Source: Sitta carolinensis (taxonomy: Eukaryota; Chordata; Aves; Passeriformes; Sittidae). Taken from it: a stretch of 64,000 nucleotides of DNA. This document shows positions 32,695-44,819 of the stretch, in pieces. The stretch lies in NCBI GenBank assembly GCA_032173965.1, contig CM063299.1, positions 1,240,001-1,304,000 of the forward strand, read 5' to 3'. Position 1 is the first letter of the stretch, and the number at the start of each line of letters is the position of its first letter. The position numbers and the translations under genes were made by a program. The notes under the pieces are model-generated. The model did no database searches and was not told where the DNA came from. It saw nothing but the letters and a program-made list of their open reading frames with translations.

Positions 32695-34105
32695 CGCTCT
32701 GCTGTGCCCGGGGCTCTGCTGTGCCTGGGGCTCTGCTGTGCCCGGGGCTGGGCTCTGCTGTGCCCGGGGCTGGGCTCTGCTGTGCCCGGGGCTCTGCTGT
32801 GCCTGGGGCTCTGCTGTGCCCGGGGCTGGGCTCTGCTGTGCCCGGGGCTGGGCTCTGCTGTGCCTGGGGCTCTGCTGTGCCCGGGGCTCTGCTGTGCCCG
32901 GGGCTCTGCTGTGCCCGGGGCTGGGCTCTTCTGTGCCCGGGGCTCTGCTGTGCCTGGGGCTCTGCTGTGCCCGGGGCTGGGCTCTGCTGTGCCCGGGGCT
33001 CTGCTGTGCCCGGGGCTGGGCTCTGCTGTGCCCGGGGCTCTGCTGTGCCCGGGGCTGGGCTCTGCTGTACCTGGGGCTGGGCTCTGCTGTGCCCGGGGCT
33101 CTGCTGTGCCTGGGGCTCTGCTGTGCCCGGGGCTGGGCTCTGCTGTGCCTGGGGCTCTGCTGTGCCCGGGGCTCTGCTGTGCCCGGGGCTCTGCTGTGCC
33201 TGGGGCTCTGCTGTGCCCGGGGCTGGGCTCTGCTGTGCCCGGGGCTGGGCTCTGCTGTGCCCGGGGCTGGGCTCTGCTGTGCCTGGGGCTCTGCTGTGCC
33301 CGGGGCTCTGCTGTGCCCGGGGCTGGGCTCTGCTGTGCCCGGGGCTGGGCTCTGCTGTGCCTGGGGCTCTGCTGTGCCCGGGGCTGGGCTCTGCTGTGCC
33401 TGGGGCTCTGCTGTGCCCGGGGCTCTGCTGTGCCCGGGGCTGGGCTCTGCTGTGCCCGGGGCTGGGCTCTGCTGTGCCTGGGGCTCTGCTGTGCCCGGGG
33501 CTGGGCTCTGCTGTGCCTGGGGCTCTGCTGTGCCCGGGGCTCTGCTGTGCCTGGGGCTGGGCTCTGCTGTGCCTGGGGCTCTGCTGTGCCCGGGGCTCTG
33601 CTGTGCCCGGGGCTGGGCTCTGCTGTGCCCAGGCTCTGCTGTCCCCGTGGCTCTGCTGTGCCCAGGCTCTGCTGTCCCCGTGGCTCTGCTGTCCCCGTGG
33701 CTCTGCTGTCCCTGTGGCTCTGCTGTCCCCGTGGCTCTGCTGTCCCCGTGGCTCTGCTGTCCCCGTGGCTCTGCTGTCCCTGTGGCTCTGCTGTGCCCAG
33801 GCTCTGCTGTCCCCGTGGCTCTGCTGTCCCCGTGGCTCTGCTGTCCCTGTGGCTCTGCTGTCCCCGTGGCTCTGCTGTCCCCGTGGCTCTGCTGTCCCCG
33901 TGGCTCTGCTGTCCCTGTGGCTCTGCTGTGCCCAGGCTCTGCTGTGGCTGGGGCTCTGCTGTGCCCAGGCTCTGCTGTGCCCGGGGCTCTGCTGTGCCCG
34001 GGGCTGGGCTCTGCTGTGCCCAGGCTCTGCTGTGCCCGTGGCTCTGCTGTCCCTGTGGCTCTGCTGTGCCCAGGCTCTGCTGTCCCCCGGACTCTGCTGT
34101 CCCCC
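32695..34105. repeat. GC-rich 17/22-bp minisatellite
   Basis: About 1.4 kb of head-to-tail units GGGCTCTGCTGTGCCCG (17 bp), interspersed with 22-bp variants that carry an extra GGGCT. From about 33,627 units of GGCTCTGCTGTCCCCGT dominate. Single-base variants (CCCGG/CCTGG, CCCCGT/CCCTGT) are patterned rather than random. No stop triplet occurs in any frame of either strand, so ORFs of 480-626 codons span it. It shows no start context, splice structure or homology and is not coding. Confidence 0.97.
33658..33927. repeat. 135-bp higher-order duplication inside the minisatellite
   Basis: 33,658-33,792 and 33,793-33,927 are identical base for base. Each is seven 17-bp units plus one 16-bp unit (GTGCCCAGGCTCTGCT), giving a recent tandem block duplication. 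Confidence 0.95.
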
Positions 34106-34339
34106 ATCCCCATCCCCGGCACACACAGCCCAGCCCGGCAGGGCCACCGCTCATTTCTGAGCGTCTCTTTGGCTGCCCAGCGGCTTCAACCCTCTGGCTT
34201 CTGTCTTGAGCCACATCTGCACAAGATCTGTCAACTTTCCACCCACAAAACACACCAGCATTTTCCTGTAGTTGGAAGTGTGTTCCAGGACTATTGCCCT
34301 GGCATGGAATGAGTGAAAAAGGATCTTGTATTGATTTGA

Positions 34340-35002
34340 TTTGAATTGCTCAATTTTTATTTTATTTGTGGCCGATACGCACTGATTCACTCTTTTTTTT
34401 TTCAGGTTTTTTTTTTCCCTTTTTTGTGTTTCCTAACTGAATATGATTAAGAGCTGACTAAAGATCTCAAACACTATATACTGAGAGTCACTACGGCTGT
34501 TAAAGAAAACACCAGCACTAGCACCACGGCCCCTGTACTCCTGCCTCCCTGGTGCTGGGAAAACCTGCTGCTGTGGAGCAGGGCCTCGCTAGTGCTGCTC
34601 CTGAGCCACTACAGGGTTTTTGCAAGGAAGCAAACAAGCTGTAACAAAATATCCAGGCTACTACTGCAGCATGAAGCACACTTGGGTCATCAACTCTGCC
34701 CAATGCCTCTTAGGCCCTTCCTCAGAGGATCCTAATAAACTGGCTGAAAATAGAAAGAAAGAACGGAGGCTTTATGGAAGGAATAAACCTATAATGAGAC
34801 CTGGTTTTGCTAATTCAGAGATGCAGATGGGAAATCCCCATAGAGAAAAATGCTTTGAAGGGAATCGTTGGCCTTGCAGGTTAGTGAGGTGAGAATTGAG
34901 GTTCTGCTGTATGGTAAAGAATCAAAGTTGGCTGTAGAAGGAGAAGGGAATGTCTCCAGTCTGGTCACGTCCCTTCCCTTGTGCTTCCCATCTGCAGTCC
35001 CA
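34340..35002 (-). other. DUSP14: DUSP14 3' UTR
   Basis: Downstream (lower coordinates) of the TGA, the first polyadenylation signals are two overlapping AATAAA copies on the minus strand (34,366-34,356). The T/A-rich homopolymer runs at 34,393-34,425 lie within it. The end is inferred. Confidence 0.55.
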
Positions 35003-35599
35003 TTAAATTCCCCAGTAAGGCATGAGGGGTCTCCTCTCTCTCTCGTAAACGTCTGGGATGATGCCATAGGGCGTCTGTACCATTTTAACCGTGGTCTTCC
35101 CAAAGAGCTTCCTCTCGTAGTCTATCAGCTGCCTCCAGAAGCCCACGTTGGGCCGGATCACGGGGCGCCGCGACTTGACCCAGTTGTAGGCCTCGAAGAG
35201 GGAGACCTTGTGGTACTTCATGAGGAAGGCGATGCAGAGCGTGGCCGACCTGCTGACGCCGGCGGCGCAGTGCACCAGCGCGGCGCCGTGCTTGCGCGCC
35301 ACGCTGTGGATCTTGTCGGCCACGCTGTCGAAGTACAGGGAGATGGGGGCGTTGGGCATGTCAGCCAAAGGCACTTTCACGTACTCAAACTGGGGCCAGT
35401 TGAAGTTGGGGATCTCGATGGTGGCGTTGATGATGCAGGTGATGCCCCGGGACAGCAGCAGGTGCCGGTTGGAGGCCACGCTGCCCCGGCTCAGGTACAG
35501 CGAGGGCGTGATCTGGGCGATGCCCCCCAGGGCGCCTTCCGAGAGCATTCGCGGAGCCATCAGAGTTCTCGGCAGGGAGTTGTGGCTTCTGGAGGTCAT
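35003..35599 (-). CDS. DUSP14: Dual-specificity phosphatase 14 (MKP6)
   Basis: A small cytosolic dual-specificity protein phosphatase that removes phosphate from MAP kinases and from signalling proteins such as TAB1; it lacks the rhodanese/CH2 docking domain of classical MKPs. The whole 198-residue frame is in one exon, the same length as in human. It has the active-site signature HCAAGVSRS with catalytic Cys111 (minus codon 35,269-35,267) and Arg117. The general-acid Asp80 is in LADMP, and the conserved AYNWVKSRRPVIRPNVGFW block follows. The C-terminus ends PYWGI. I chose the Met at 35,599 (MTSRSHNSLPRT) because it aligns with the human start. An in-frame Met five codons upstream (35,614) could extend it. 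A putative splice acceptor (TTTTGCAG) at 35,718 starts the exon. Confidence 0.98.
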   Translation of the reverse strand: MTSRSHNSLPRTLMAPRMLSEGALGGIAQITPSLYLSRGSVASNRHLLLSRGITCIINATIEIPNFNWPQFEYVKVPLADMPNAPISLYFDSVADKIHSVARKHGAALVHCAAGVSRSATLCIAFLMKYHKVSLFEAYNWVKSRRPVIRPNVGFWRQLIDYERKLFGKTTVKMVQTPYGIIPDVYERERRPLMPYWGI

Positions 35600-35717
35600 G
35601 GAGGATCTTGGCACTCAGGCTTCCATTATGGGAAGAGAGGCAACGGGATCTTCAGCCAAGGGAGGGATTGTCTGGCCTGGTGGTGGCGGGACAGCGAGAG
35701 CTCCCACTGCTTAGTCA
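35600..35717 (-). other. DUSP14: DUSP14 5' UTR part of coding exon
   Basis: On the minus strand CTTGTGTTTTGCAG ends at 35,718, a strong 3' splice site 118 bases upstream of the ATG. This implies at least one non-coding first exon further right. Confidence 0.6.
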
Positions 35718-37885
35718 CTGCAAAACACAAGGGAGGCCACGTGAGCGGGGCGCCGTCCCTGACCTGGGTCTGTGCGCGGGAACAGGAAAGCCCAGCTCGC
35801 CCTGCTGTGGCCTGGCAAAGCTCCCTGGGGAATGTGGGGCTGGTTTCACACTGCTCATTACCACTGCCCCCCAGGCACTGCCTTGGACAGATAGTAACAA
35901 AAAAAATCTTCTGGCATAATTATCTCCAATTACTCGCCAAGGGTTTACCTGTGGGTCCGGACAGCACCTCACCCAGCCCAGCACGTGGAAGATGAGCTAC
36001 ACCTTCTCCATGCTTAAACACAGCAGCTTCACAGCTGGCCACAGTTCAAAGTGATGGTGAGGAACAGCAGATGCCAGCAATTTCCAGCACGCTGCCCTCT
36101 CCCCAGTGCCACCCTTCTCCTCTTTTAGGTGTAGGAAAGGCGCCGCCAAAGCACATAAACAGAGGAAAGTCGCTCATTAGGAAAGGCGGTGAGTCACGTC
36201 CATCCCCATCAGTCACTCATGGAGGCAGGGGAAGTGTGGAAAGAGTGACCTGGTTATGTCAGAAGCTGAGAGTAAAACCCTAGAGCAGAGGCTGGGACAG
36301 GGGAGGCTCTTGTCCTGCTTTAATGCCTGACTAATGCTTGGCAGAGAGACACGTGCTGCAGAGGCCTGGCATGGCCTGCCAGAGCCACACGGCCAGGGAG
36401 GGTCCCTGCTCTGACTGGCACCTCCAAAGCCAGGGGAGAAGCTGCAGGCAAGGGGATGAGCCCTGGAATATCAATAATTTGCCAGGCTGTGTGCTCTCTG
36501 TTTGGAGAAGTGCCACAGGAAAGGCTCCAGTCTGTGCAGGCTGGGGAGTCCCTGCTCGGGTACCTGTGAGCCCGCCCTGGTGGCACTGGCAGAGCTGAGG
36601 GGACTTGGGGGATGCTCAGGGCCTTGGGGAGAGGGATCTGTCCCTCCAGCCATTCTTAATTATGTTAAGAGGGTCCTTGAAGGGCTGTGTCTTCCCCAGC
36701 CCTCAGCTGTCTACCCTCATGTCATGCTCTGGGAAGCACCAGCAGGCCCCAGCAGTGGCTGGTGGTGCTGCCAGTGGATTTTTGGCTCTGTGGTACAGAA
36801 ACTTAATGAGCATAAAATGGCCTCCTCCGTAGCTCTTCCCTGCTGGCAGCTGCTTGAGCAGCTCCTGAAGCTGTGGACCCACAGCTGCAAAAGTTCCTGC
36901 CCCAACAAGGCTTTTGCTGCAGCTGCCGAGTGCTCAGCTTCCCCCCACCGCAGTCCCCCAGCTGGAGCAGCAAGGAAAGGTGTGTTTCTTTCAAAGGAAT
37001 AAAGTTCTTTGAGCAGGGGAAATCCCTGCTCTCAAACAGCTTTTACTGACAACACAAAGGATTCAGGCACTTACATTTGGTAAGGAAGTCCTGCTCTAAA
37101 TCACAGAGTGGCACCCCGGTGCTCTGGGCTGCTGAGGCTGGGATGGCTCATGGAGTGTGTCCAACGCTGAGCTGGGGAGAGAAAAGAGCATGGATTTTAC
37201 TGGGATCTGGCTGGATTCTAATAAGGTGACTGTCCAAGAACTGGGAGGGAGGACCATGGCATCCCCACAGAGAGACTGAGGACACAGGGTGGCACTTGCT
37301 GCTCACACCATAACGTCACCAGTTCCTGCCAACACAGCACTCAGAATCACGGTGAGCCCAGAGGAATCAAAGGCTGGCACAGAAGATAGGCTTAAAAAAA
37401 CATTAAGTCACTTAAGTAATTAATTTGCTCTAATGTCTCCTTAGCATCCGCCCAGGCCAAGACAGCTGGGGCAGGTCTGTGTCCTCCTGCCAATGCCCAA
37501 AGCCACCCACTGGGCACCCCCTGTTCCCCATTCCTGCGGTTGGAAGGGGCACAGCTGATGCCAGAGCCACAGCACCGTGCTCCCAAAAAGCTGAGGGTGG
37601 GGTAAACATGCCCTTCTTTTCCAAGAAGCCCCCAGAGTGGAGGTGAATTACCTGGGAAAGAGTGAGAGCAGCGCCGGCCCCAAAGCAGCTCTGAGCAGGA
37701 CAGAGCCGCCAGCTGCTCCCGGGGCAGCCGGAGCGCTCCTGGGGCGCTTTGGGAAGGGCTCTGCTGCTTTCCATTAAGTGGTTCCTGTTTGCAGGCAGGA
37801 ACTTATCCGGGAATTTGCATATGACAGGCTGGGCTCGCTCTGCAAACTCTGCGGCTGCTGCACCGGCGGCAAACAACTGCTCTGC

Positions 37886-37985
37886 GCACCTCATCCCATC
37901 CCAGCCATGGGCACGGACACCTTCCCCTGTCCCAGGCTGTTCCAAGCCCTGTCCAGCCTGGCCTTGGACACCTCCAAGGATTCCA
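37886..37985 (-). mobile_element. Degenerate CR1 fragment
   Basis: CCCAGCCATGGGCACGGACA, CCTTCCCCTGTCCCAGGCTG, then CCTGTCCAGCCTGGCCTTGG and ACACCTCCAAGGA match the complement of the CR1 3' end. Confidence 0.75.
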
Positions 37986-38577
37986 GCCTGGTACATGCCA
38001 GGCACACAGCCCCGGGGCTCGGAACGGCCGGCACAGCTCCCCCCCCAAGCCAGAGCAGCTCGCAGCCAGAAGGACGGGATGTTTTGAGGAGAAGCTCATT
38101 ACTGAAGCGGGAGATGAGGCTGCCGTGCCCGCAGACCGCGTGCCTGGGGGCCGGTCCCTGCCGGGTGCCCTCCCGTGCTCGCAGCGGGAGCTGGCTGCGA
38201 TGCCACCGGCTGCGCCGCGCTGTCTCGGGCATGTGACAGAGCCCCGCTGCTGCCCACACACAGCAGGCTGAGCAGCTGCTGGCGTGCAGGGAGCTGGGAA
38301 GGGAAGGGCCCTCGTCTGCCTGCGCTGGCAGCGGCTCCGGCGGCCTTCGGGAGCTCCCCCAGGCTCGCAGGTGTGAGCCCTCGTCTGCGCCCAGGTGCAT
38401 CCCCAAGTCCCCTCTTCTGCTCCCGTGAAAGTCCCTTTGCCTTTCCCTGCCTTATCCCACCGCATCCCGCTGTAATCCGACACTGTTGCTCTTCACGCAG
38501 CCATTCCCGTCATTGTGCTGGGGCAGAGAGAGAGAAAAGGAATGAAAAGCCTCTTCCCAGCCGTTGCTGAGTGCAGG

Positions 38578-38581
38578 AAAA

Positions 38582-38604
<23 letters not shown>
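38578..38604. repeat. Poly-A run (27 bases)
   Basis: Uninterrupted A homopolymer followed by GAAGAAAA. No retroposed gene body is recognised upstream. Confidence 0.92.
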
Positions 38605-38612
<8 letters not shown>

Positions 38613-41600
38613 TCGCTGAAGATGGAACAAAGCACGCACACAGCCCGGCGTGGCTGTGCCTGGGAAGGCGGATGGCACAAAAAGCTCCTGGCAGGACACA
38701 GGGAGGGGCGCTGGCTGCCCCTTCTGCCTCTGCACTGCCTGGGTACAGCCAGGCTGCACCACCTCACGTGAAATAAAACCCCCACCTCTTCTCCCACTTC
38801 TCCTTGGTTGGGGTTTCTGAGTGCTGGCGTTGGCTGGGGAGTCACACCAGCCCAAAGTGGTGCCCCGGAGTGCTGGAGCCTGTCCTGACTGTCCTGCCGA
38901 GGGGCTGCACCCGGAACCATTCCCTAAAGCAGCACTGGAAGGGCCTTCCAGAGAAGCTGGAATGTCACTGGGGTTTCCTGCAAAGGCCCGACATTCCCAG
39001 AGGGTGCAGATGGTCCTTCGGGAGAAGACTGGCTGGCAGTGGGCCGGTAGCAGCCAGGTGTTCCTGCCATCACATCCTCCTTTTTCTGAGCTGACTGCAG
39101 TTAATGAATTAATGAATCTTGTAGCAGCCCTGACCCACTGTAACTCCCTTTCCAGACTGTGCCTTGGTCTTGTCCATGCACGGTGCCCAGAGAGTGCCCC
39201 GTGGGGAGGGCTGGGACCCTGGGGTGGCAGGGGGACCCTGGGGACCCTGGTGCAGCAGGGGCAGGACTGGAGCAGCCTCCTCCCTCCCCGGCAGACTGGT
39301 GGGTTCTGCCATTTCCCTCCTCTGCATAATCAGGGGTGGGGGAAGCCAGTGGCTAATTACAGCCTGGAGAACAGTCTGCTCTTCAAAGCCTCCAGGTCCT
39401 TTCCGGGTGCTCCTGGCCAGCACCATGCTCAGGTTTATGGTGAGGGGACACTTCTCCAGCCCCCATCCAGCCTGGATCTCATCCTGCACCCACCGGCTCT
39501 CCACAGCTCTCAGGTGGGTCCTGCTGCAGCTCCAGGCTGAGCTTCGTGGCTCCCCTGTCTCAGGAGGAGGGGCAGGTGCCTAGCCCGGGGTAGCTGCTCC
39601 CATGGAAGGCTGGCTGGATCCACCTGGGCTGGATCTCCTGGCCTCAGCAACTCCTTCCCCAGGTAAGAGGATTTCCAAAGCAATGCAGCAGTCCCGATGC
39701 CATGGTTGGTGTCTTGGTGGTGCAGCCCCTTGGAAAGGTTGCTGCCGGCAACGCTCGTGGCTCTGCTCTTCCAAACCTTGCAACAGCTGGAGTTTGTTTC
39801 TCTTGCTTTCATTCCTGGGAATGCAGTCCTGTTAACAAAGGCTGAAATTCCCACGGGAAAGCATTGCTGGTTCCTGGATCTCCTGAGAAAGACTTGAAAA
39901 CACCTCTGGAAGCTCAACTGACAAACAGGGTGAGTTTGTGAGTTAAATACTGTGATCTCCAGGACAGGAGGGAGAACTGGTTGGGCTCTAGACAATGTGT
40001 TGGCAAGCCTGAGCTTCTGCCTTCTGGTGCTGCTGGGTGGTTTGCTCTGATTTTTAAGGGCTTTTTTGTTTGTTTGTTTTTTAACACAGCTCCTCTGTCT
40101 TGGCTGTGGCTTGTCCCTGAGAGTCTTGAGTTTCTCTTGGGTTGTGTGGCAGTAACACAACCGTGGGGCTGGTACCTGGACAGGTGAGAGCTCCCCCAGG
40201 CCTCTCTCCCTCTGGACCATGGGTTTAGTGCAGGGTGGGCCCTGCTCTGCTCACGGAGCAGGGACACTGAAGCCCCGGGTTTAATTCCCAGATCATCACC
40301 TGGGATTTGAAGCAGGTTTGTGGGCTGGGTGTGCAAAATGTCAGTGCTGAGGCAAGGCTTCTCCCCCCTCCCAGGAGAGGAAAAGTTATTCATTTTGGAG
40401 ATGACAAATGCTCTCTAATCCTGCAGTAAAGAGAAGAGTCAATATCGCAGGCACTGAATGAACGAGCCTGCTCAGGGCTCTTCCAGCCAGGCTGAACAGC
40501 AAATTGCTTCAGAAATGGTCCTGGAGAGTGGCATTTCAAATAAATTTCAGCAGAGAGCACAAACTGCAGCCATTCTCGGGTCAGGGCTTGCTTGTGCTGA
40601 GTCCAAGGGAGCCCAAGGCAGAGCCGGGAAGGGAGAGGAGGTGTGGCAGCCGCCAGCTCCTCTTGCCAGCCCTGCTGCAGCCCTTTGCTCTGCTAGGTTG
40701 TGCTCCTGGAGCCATTAGAGCCTCCTCTCTCGTGGGTCAGAGCCATCAGCACATCCTCACGATGGAAAGGTCGAGTGGTTCGGGTTTGGAATGGGAGAGA
40801 AGGAAGGGGAGCAGGCGGGGCGAGCTGGGCTGAGACAGAGGATGCTGCGACCAACCCCTGACTGATTCTGCTGGCAGCCTGTGCTGGCCTCTCCGAGCAG
40901 GATGGGAGCTGTCAGATGTTAAATCAAGATAATAATCTGTCTGCCCGGAGCTCTGAGCAGGCCTGGCTGCTTGTGCAGCTCCCAGCACAGCCGGGTCCCC
41001 ACGCTTGCCAGAACACACCAGTAACTTCCCAGAGGATCCACAACAAGGGGAATCGTGCCCAAGAAGACACCCTGCAAACAGTCCCGGGCTCTCCTGGGAA
41101 GCTCAACGACCCCAGATCAAGCAGTTTAGTCGGCAAGCACAGAGTCCTGCCTCCCCCCCGTGCCTGGAAGCCAGGCTGCTCCCAGAGCCGAGGCAGCTCC
41201 CCACTGCAGGGCTGGCGATCCCTCAGGAGCCTGTCCCAGCCCGCTGCCTTCAGAGGGGAGACAGCTGACACTCGTGTGTCACAGCCCCCGTCCCTCCCGG
41301 GGGCACCAGTGGGGTGCCCGGGGTGAGGCCAGGGCTTGGCAAGGCTCACCCACTGCCTCCTCCTCTGCTGAGGATCAGCCACCCTCGCTCCACAGCCAGG
41401 CTCTGCTCCCCGGGTTGGCACCAGGCTTTGCAGTGCTGACCCTAACCCAGCGCGAGGTGCCCAGCCGAGCAGCGTCTGAGTGCTCTGCCAGCCAAAGGCT
41501 CACTCCCCGACTGCCATTCTCCCAGCAGAAAAAACGGGCGGTGAGGTTTTTGCAAGGATCCATCCGAGAATGCCTCTTGGCCCCACGGGCAGGGTCCCAG

Positions 41601-44600
41601 GCTGCCAGGCAGGGCAGCAGCTTGGCTGCCTCTCGATTGCCACTGTCCCCAACTCCTGTGACAGCGGCGCTGCCCACGGCCACGCTGTGATCCCTGTGAT
41701 CCTGCCACGCTGTGATCCTGCCATGCAGCCGCCCCCTCCACAGCGAGAGCAGGCCCTGCTCCCTCTCCAGCTGGCAGCTGGATCATGCCAGCTGCCAGCC
41801 AAACCTCTGGCCACAGGGACAGCTCCTGGCCACGGGGACGGAGCGAGACGGGCAGCGGGCGCAACCTGGAGCGCACTGGTATTTATAAATCCTCGCTCTG
41901 CTCTGAGGACAAGCCTCCCTCGGCAAGCAGCAAGAGGATTTGATGCAAGAAAAACAAACCATCTTTCTTTTAAACGCCACGTCTGTGCTTTCAGAGCCAC
42001 GGGCTCTGTGTGCTGCTCGCTGTGAGAGCGCAGCGGGGGCACGGCGCTCCCCCAGCACGGAGCAGTGGCCTGGCCACCTGCACCCTGCTTAAAAACTCCT
42101 GGGAGGTGCGTGAAATGCTTTAAAAACCAAAATTAAGCCCTGAGGAGGCACGAACAGGATCCGACAGTTGTGTGCAGCATCAGTTCCCCACTCGGCTGAG
42201 CACTGAGGGCTGTTTTCCAGCCCCGAGTGGAGATACCGCCTCTTCTGGAGCACTACGGATTATTCCAGCGCCAGCTGATGGCATCTGGATTGCAGGTGGA
42301 GTTTAGGAAAGCTCCATCCCCTGCTCCCTGTATCCAAGTGTGACCCCAGGGGTCGTGGATGGAGAGCAGGGGGGCACATTCAGGGAGCAGACCCACGCCT
42401 GGCTCTGGCTCCCGGGGTGCTGCAAGATGGAGCCTTGTTTTTTCCGGAGCCGTGCCCTGCGCAGTCACAGCTGACAGGAGGGACACAATCTCTTCCCTGT
42501 TAGCAGAACAAAACACAGGGACCCGGTGTGTTTGCTCGTGTGTGACCCTGCCAGGCCCAGGGCTGTGCCTGCTGCTCGTGGGGCTCTGCCCCAGCCCACC
42601 CCAGAGCCCATAAAACTGAAGGCAGCTGCAAATCCACTGCAACGTGTTCTGGAAGCGGCCCGGTGCCTCCATGCTGGCCTCACCCGGGCCTTTTCCAGGG
42701 GCAGTGCCAACTGCTGCATGCTCTCAGCTGCCTGGCTCCTCAGGGGGTCTCAGAGCTGGCCCCCTGACCGAGCTGACGGTGACACATTCCCCTCGGGAGG
42801 AATTCCCGGCGGGCAGGGGCTGCCCACGCTTCCCCTACGCTTCCCAAGGCCGGGCAGGGGCTGGCTGGACACGGGTGGGAGCAGCGGGATGTGCCCGCAG
42901 CAGCTGTAAGGAATGAGGTCACCTCTGAGCACACCCGGGGGGTTGTGTCGGGTAACAGGAAGAGAAGCCAATTCTAATCAATTCGGGGGAATTGGAGTTT
43001 ACAGGTGGAGCTTCCCCTGTGAGCAGCACGGGGCCAGCACCCCACAGCTCCCAGGAGGTCGCTCTGGCTGCTCCAGGCTGGGGGAAATTCTCTTTTTCAG
43101 GGATTCACATTCCCTCCATGAAGGACTCCTGCCCCTGAAGGGAGGGACCTGCTGACCCCCCCACACTGCAGGGTGGGATGGTGAAAATAAAGGAGGATTC
43201 ATTCTCCTTAGCCTGGGGACCCTGACCCACCTGGCCTTGGGGTGACTGTGGCAACACCTGTTGATCCTTCCTGCTGGGAACCCCAAAGCTGCCTGATTAT
43301 GATCGTTTTATACTATTTTTAAAGCAGGGGAGTAGCTGTGTGAGCAGAGCCCACGCACTGCCTGCACTACAGGTGCCCCGGGAAGGGTGGGCAGTGCCTT
43401 TGCCTCCCAGTTCCTGGCTTTATTCCCAAGCATCCAGGGAGCTGGGGCTCCTGTTCAGAGATTCCTCAGCTATTTCCAAATGCCAGAGCCCTCTCTGCTA
43501 GATGTTTCCCTTTGTGTTATGGCTGCTCAGAGGGCCCTTTTTTTAACTGATAAAAGGGTGTGTGTGCGCTGAGGGTTGTGTATGTGGAGAGGAGAGGCTG
43601 GGAGAAGCTCCCGTGCTTGGTTTGAGGTGTCACCCCTCCCTTCTAGGAGAAACCACCCTGGAAGGAAAGTCCTGCAGTGGTGGCAGGAAGCCTGGAAGGC
43701 TTCTCTGGTGAGCAGCCTTGTGTGGATGGCTCTGGTGGGGTCAGTGTGTGGTGCTCCCAGGTGCCTTTTCCCCATCCTCATTCCCAGCCTCTTCCTGCAT
43801 GCCCAGGCGTGCAGGTGGCTGGTTCCCTGGGACAAAGCTGGTTCTGGCTCCCAGAGCAGAGACCTGAGACTTTTCTGTGCTGGCTCTGCATCCCTTTCCT
43901 CCCTCCCGTGGAGCCTGGCTCAGGCAGAAGATCTCCCCCCACACCCTGTACGTTTCTAGCGCTAAAGCAGCACGAGCTCTCCAGCTTTCCAGCTCCGAGA
44001 TTCCAGCTGGGATCAGGTATTGAATTAAGCCATGCAAATTTCCATCTTGCCCTGACCAACGAGGAAGCAGTGCCAGAGCCCGGAGCAGACCCCACAGAGA
44101 GGGCTCACATGAAATCCCCGCGATTTCACCTTTGTTCCTGGAGGAAAGTGGGATGTCTGGGTCCCTGTCCAGGACCCAGGCAAGCCCTCGGGGCAGGAAG
44201 GACAGGCAGAGCTGCACGTTTCACACCTTGCAGGCATAAATCGATTAAAACCTGCTGCATTACTGCTCCCCTGACGTTCACCCCGGCCACGTCAGCCAAG
44301 TCGTGGCAGCAGATCTCTCTGCCAGCGGGGAACAGCACGTGTCCCCCAAATTAGGGATCCTTCCTTCTCATTCCTTGGGAACCAGAGTGCCACAGAGCCT
44401 GTCCCAACCACCGAGAACACAGCAAACGCCAAGGCTTACAGCGAGGCCTGGGGAGGAATGCACTCCCTGCCAGAGCAGGGGCAGCTGATCCGGTGTATCA
44501 TAAGGGAAAACACTGTTTTGTCAGTGCTAATCCTCCACCATTCCTGAGGCAGGGGCATTAGGGATAAACTGAACTTGCAACATGATATTAGGGCATCTGC

Positions 44601-44819
44601 CAACACTCAAAACCTCCAGAATAAAAGGCTCATTTGCTGCCCAGTCGAACAGGTTATAATCCTGCCCCATCTCCCTACAGCCAAATGCCACTCATTGATT
44701 ACTGGTGTTGCTCAAAGCAGCTGCTCCGGAGCTGAGTCAAGGGCCGTGCACGCAACCGGGCTGCATGTGAGGCCAGGCAGCTCCAGGCACCCACCGGGGT
44801 GCCCTGGGATGGGGGTGTG

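Noticed and set aside
32329..34312. Large ORFs (about 480-626 codons) on both strands
   Set aside because: They are frames of the stop-free 17/22-bp minisatellite. Several frames are open at once and their products are simple periodic sequence.
37803..38483. 226-codon minus ORF rich in Cys, Arg and Pro
   Set aside because: It overlaps a 152-codon ORF on the other strand and contains a CR1 fragment. No recognisable domain.
38578..38604. Poly-A run as the tail of a processed pseudogene
   Set aside because: No recognisable gene-derived sequence and no clear target-site duplication flank it.
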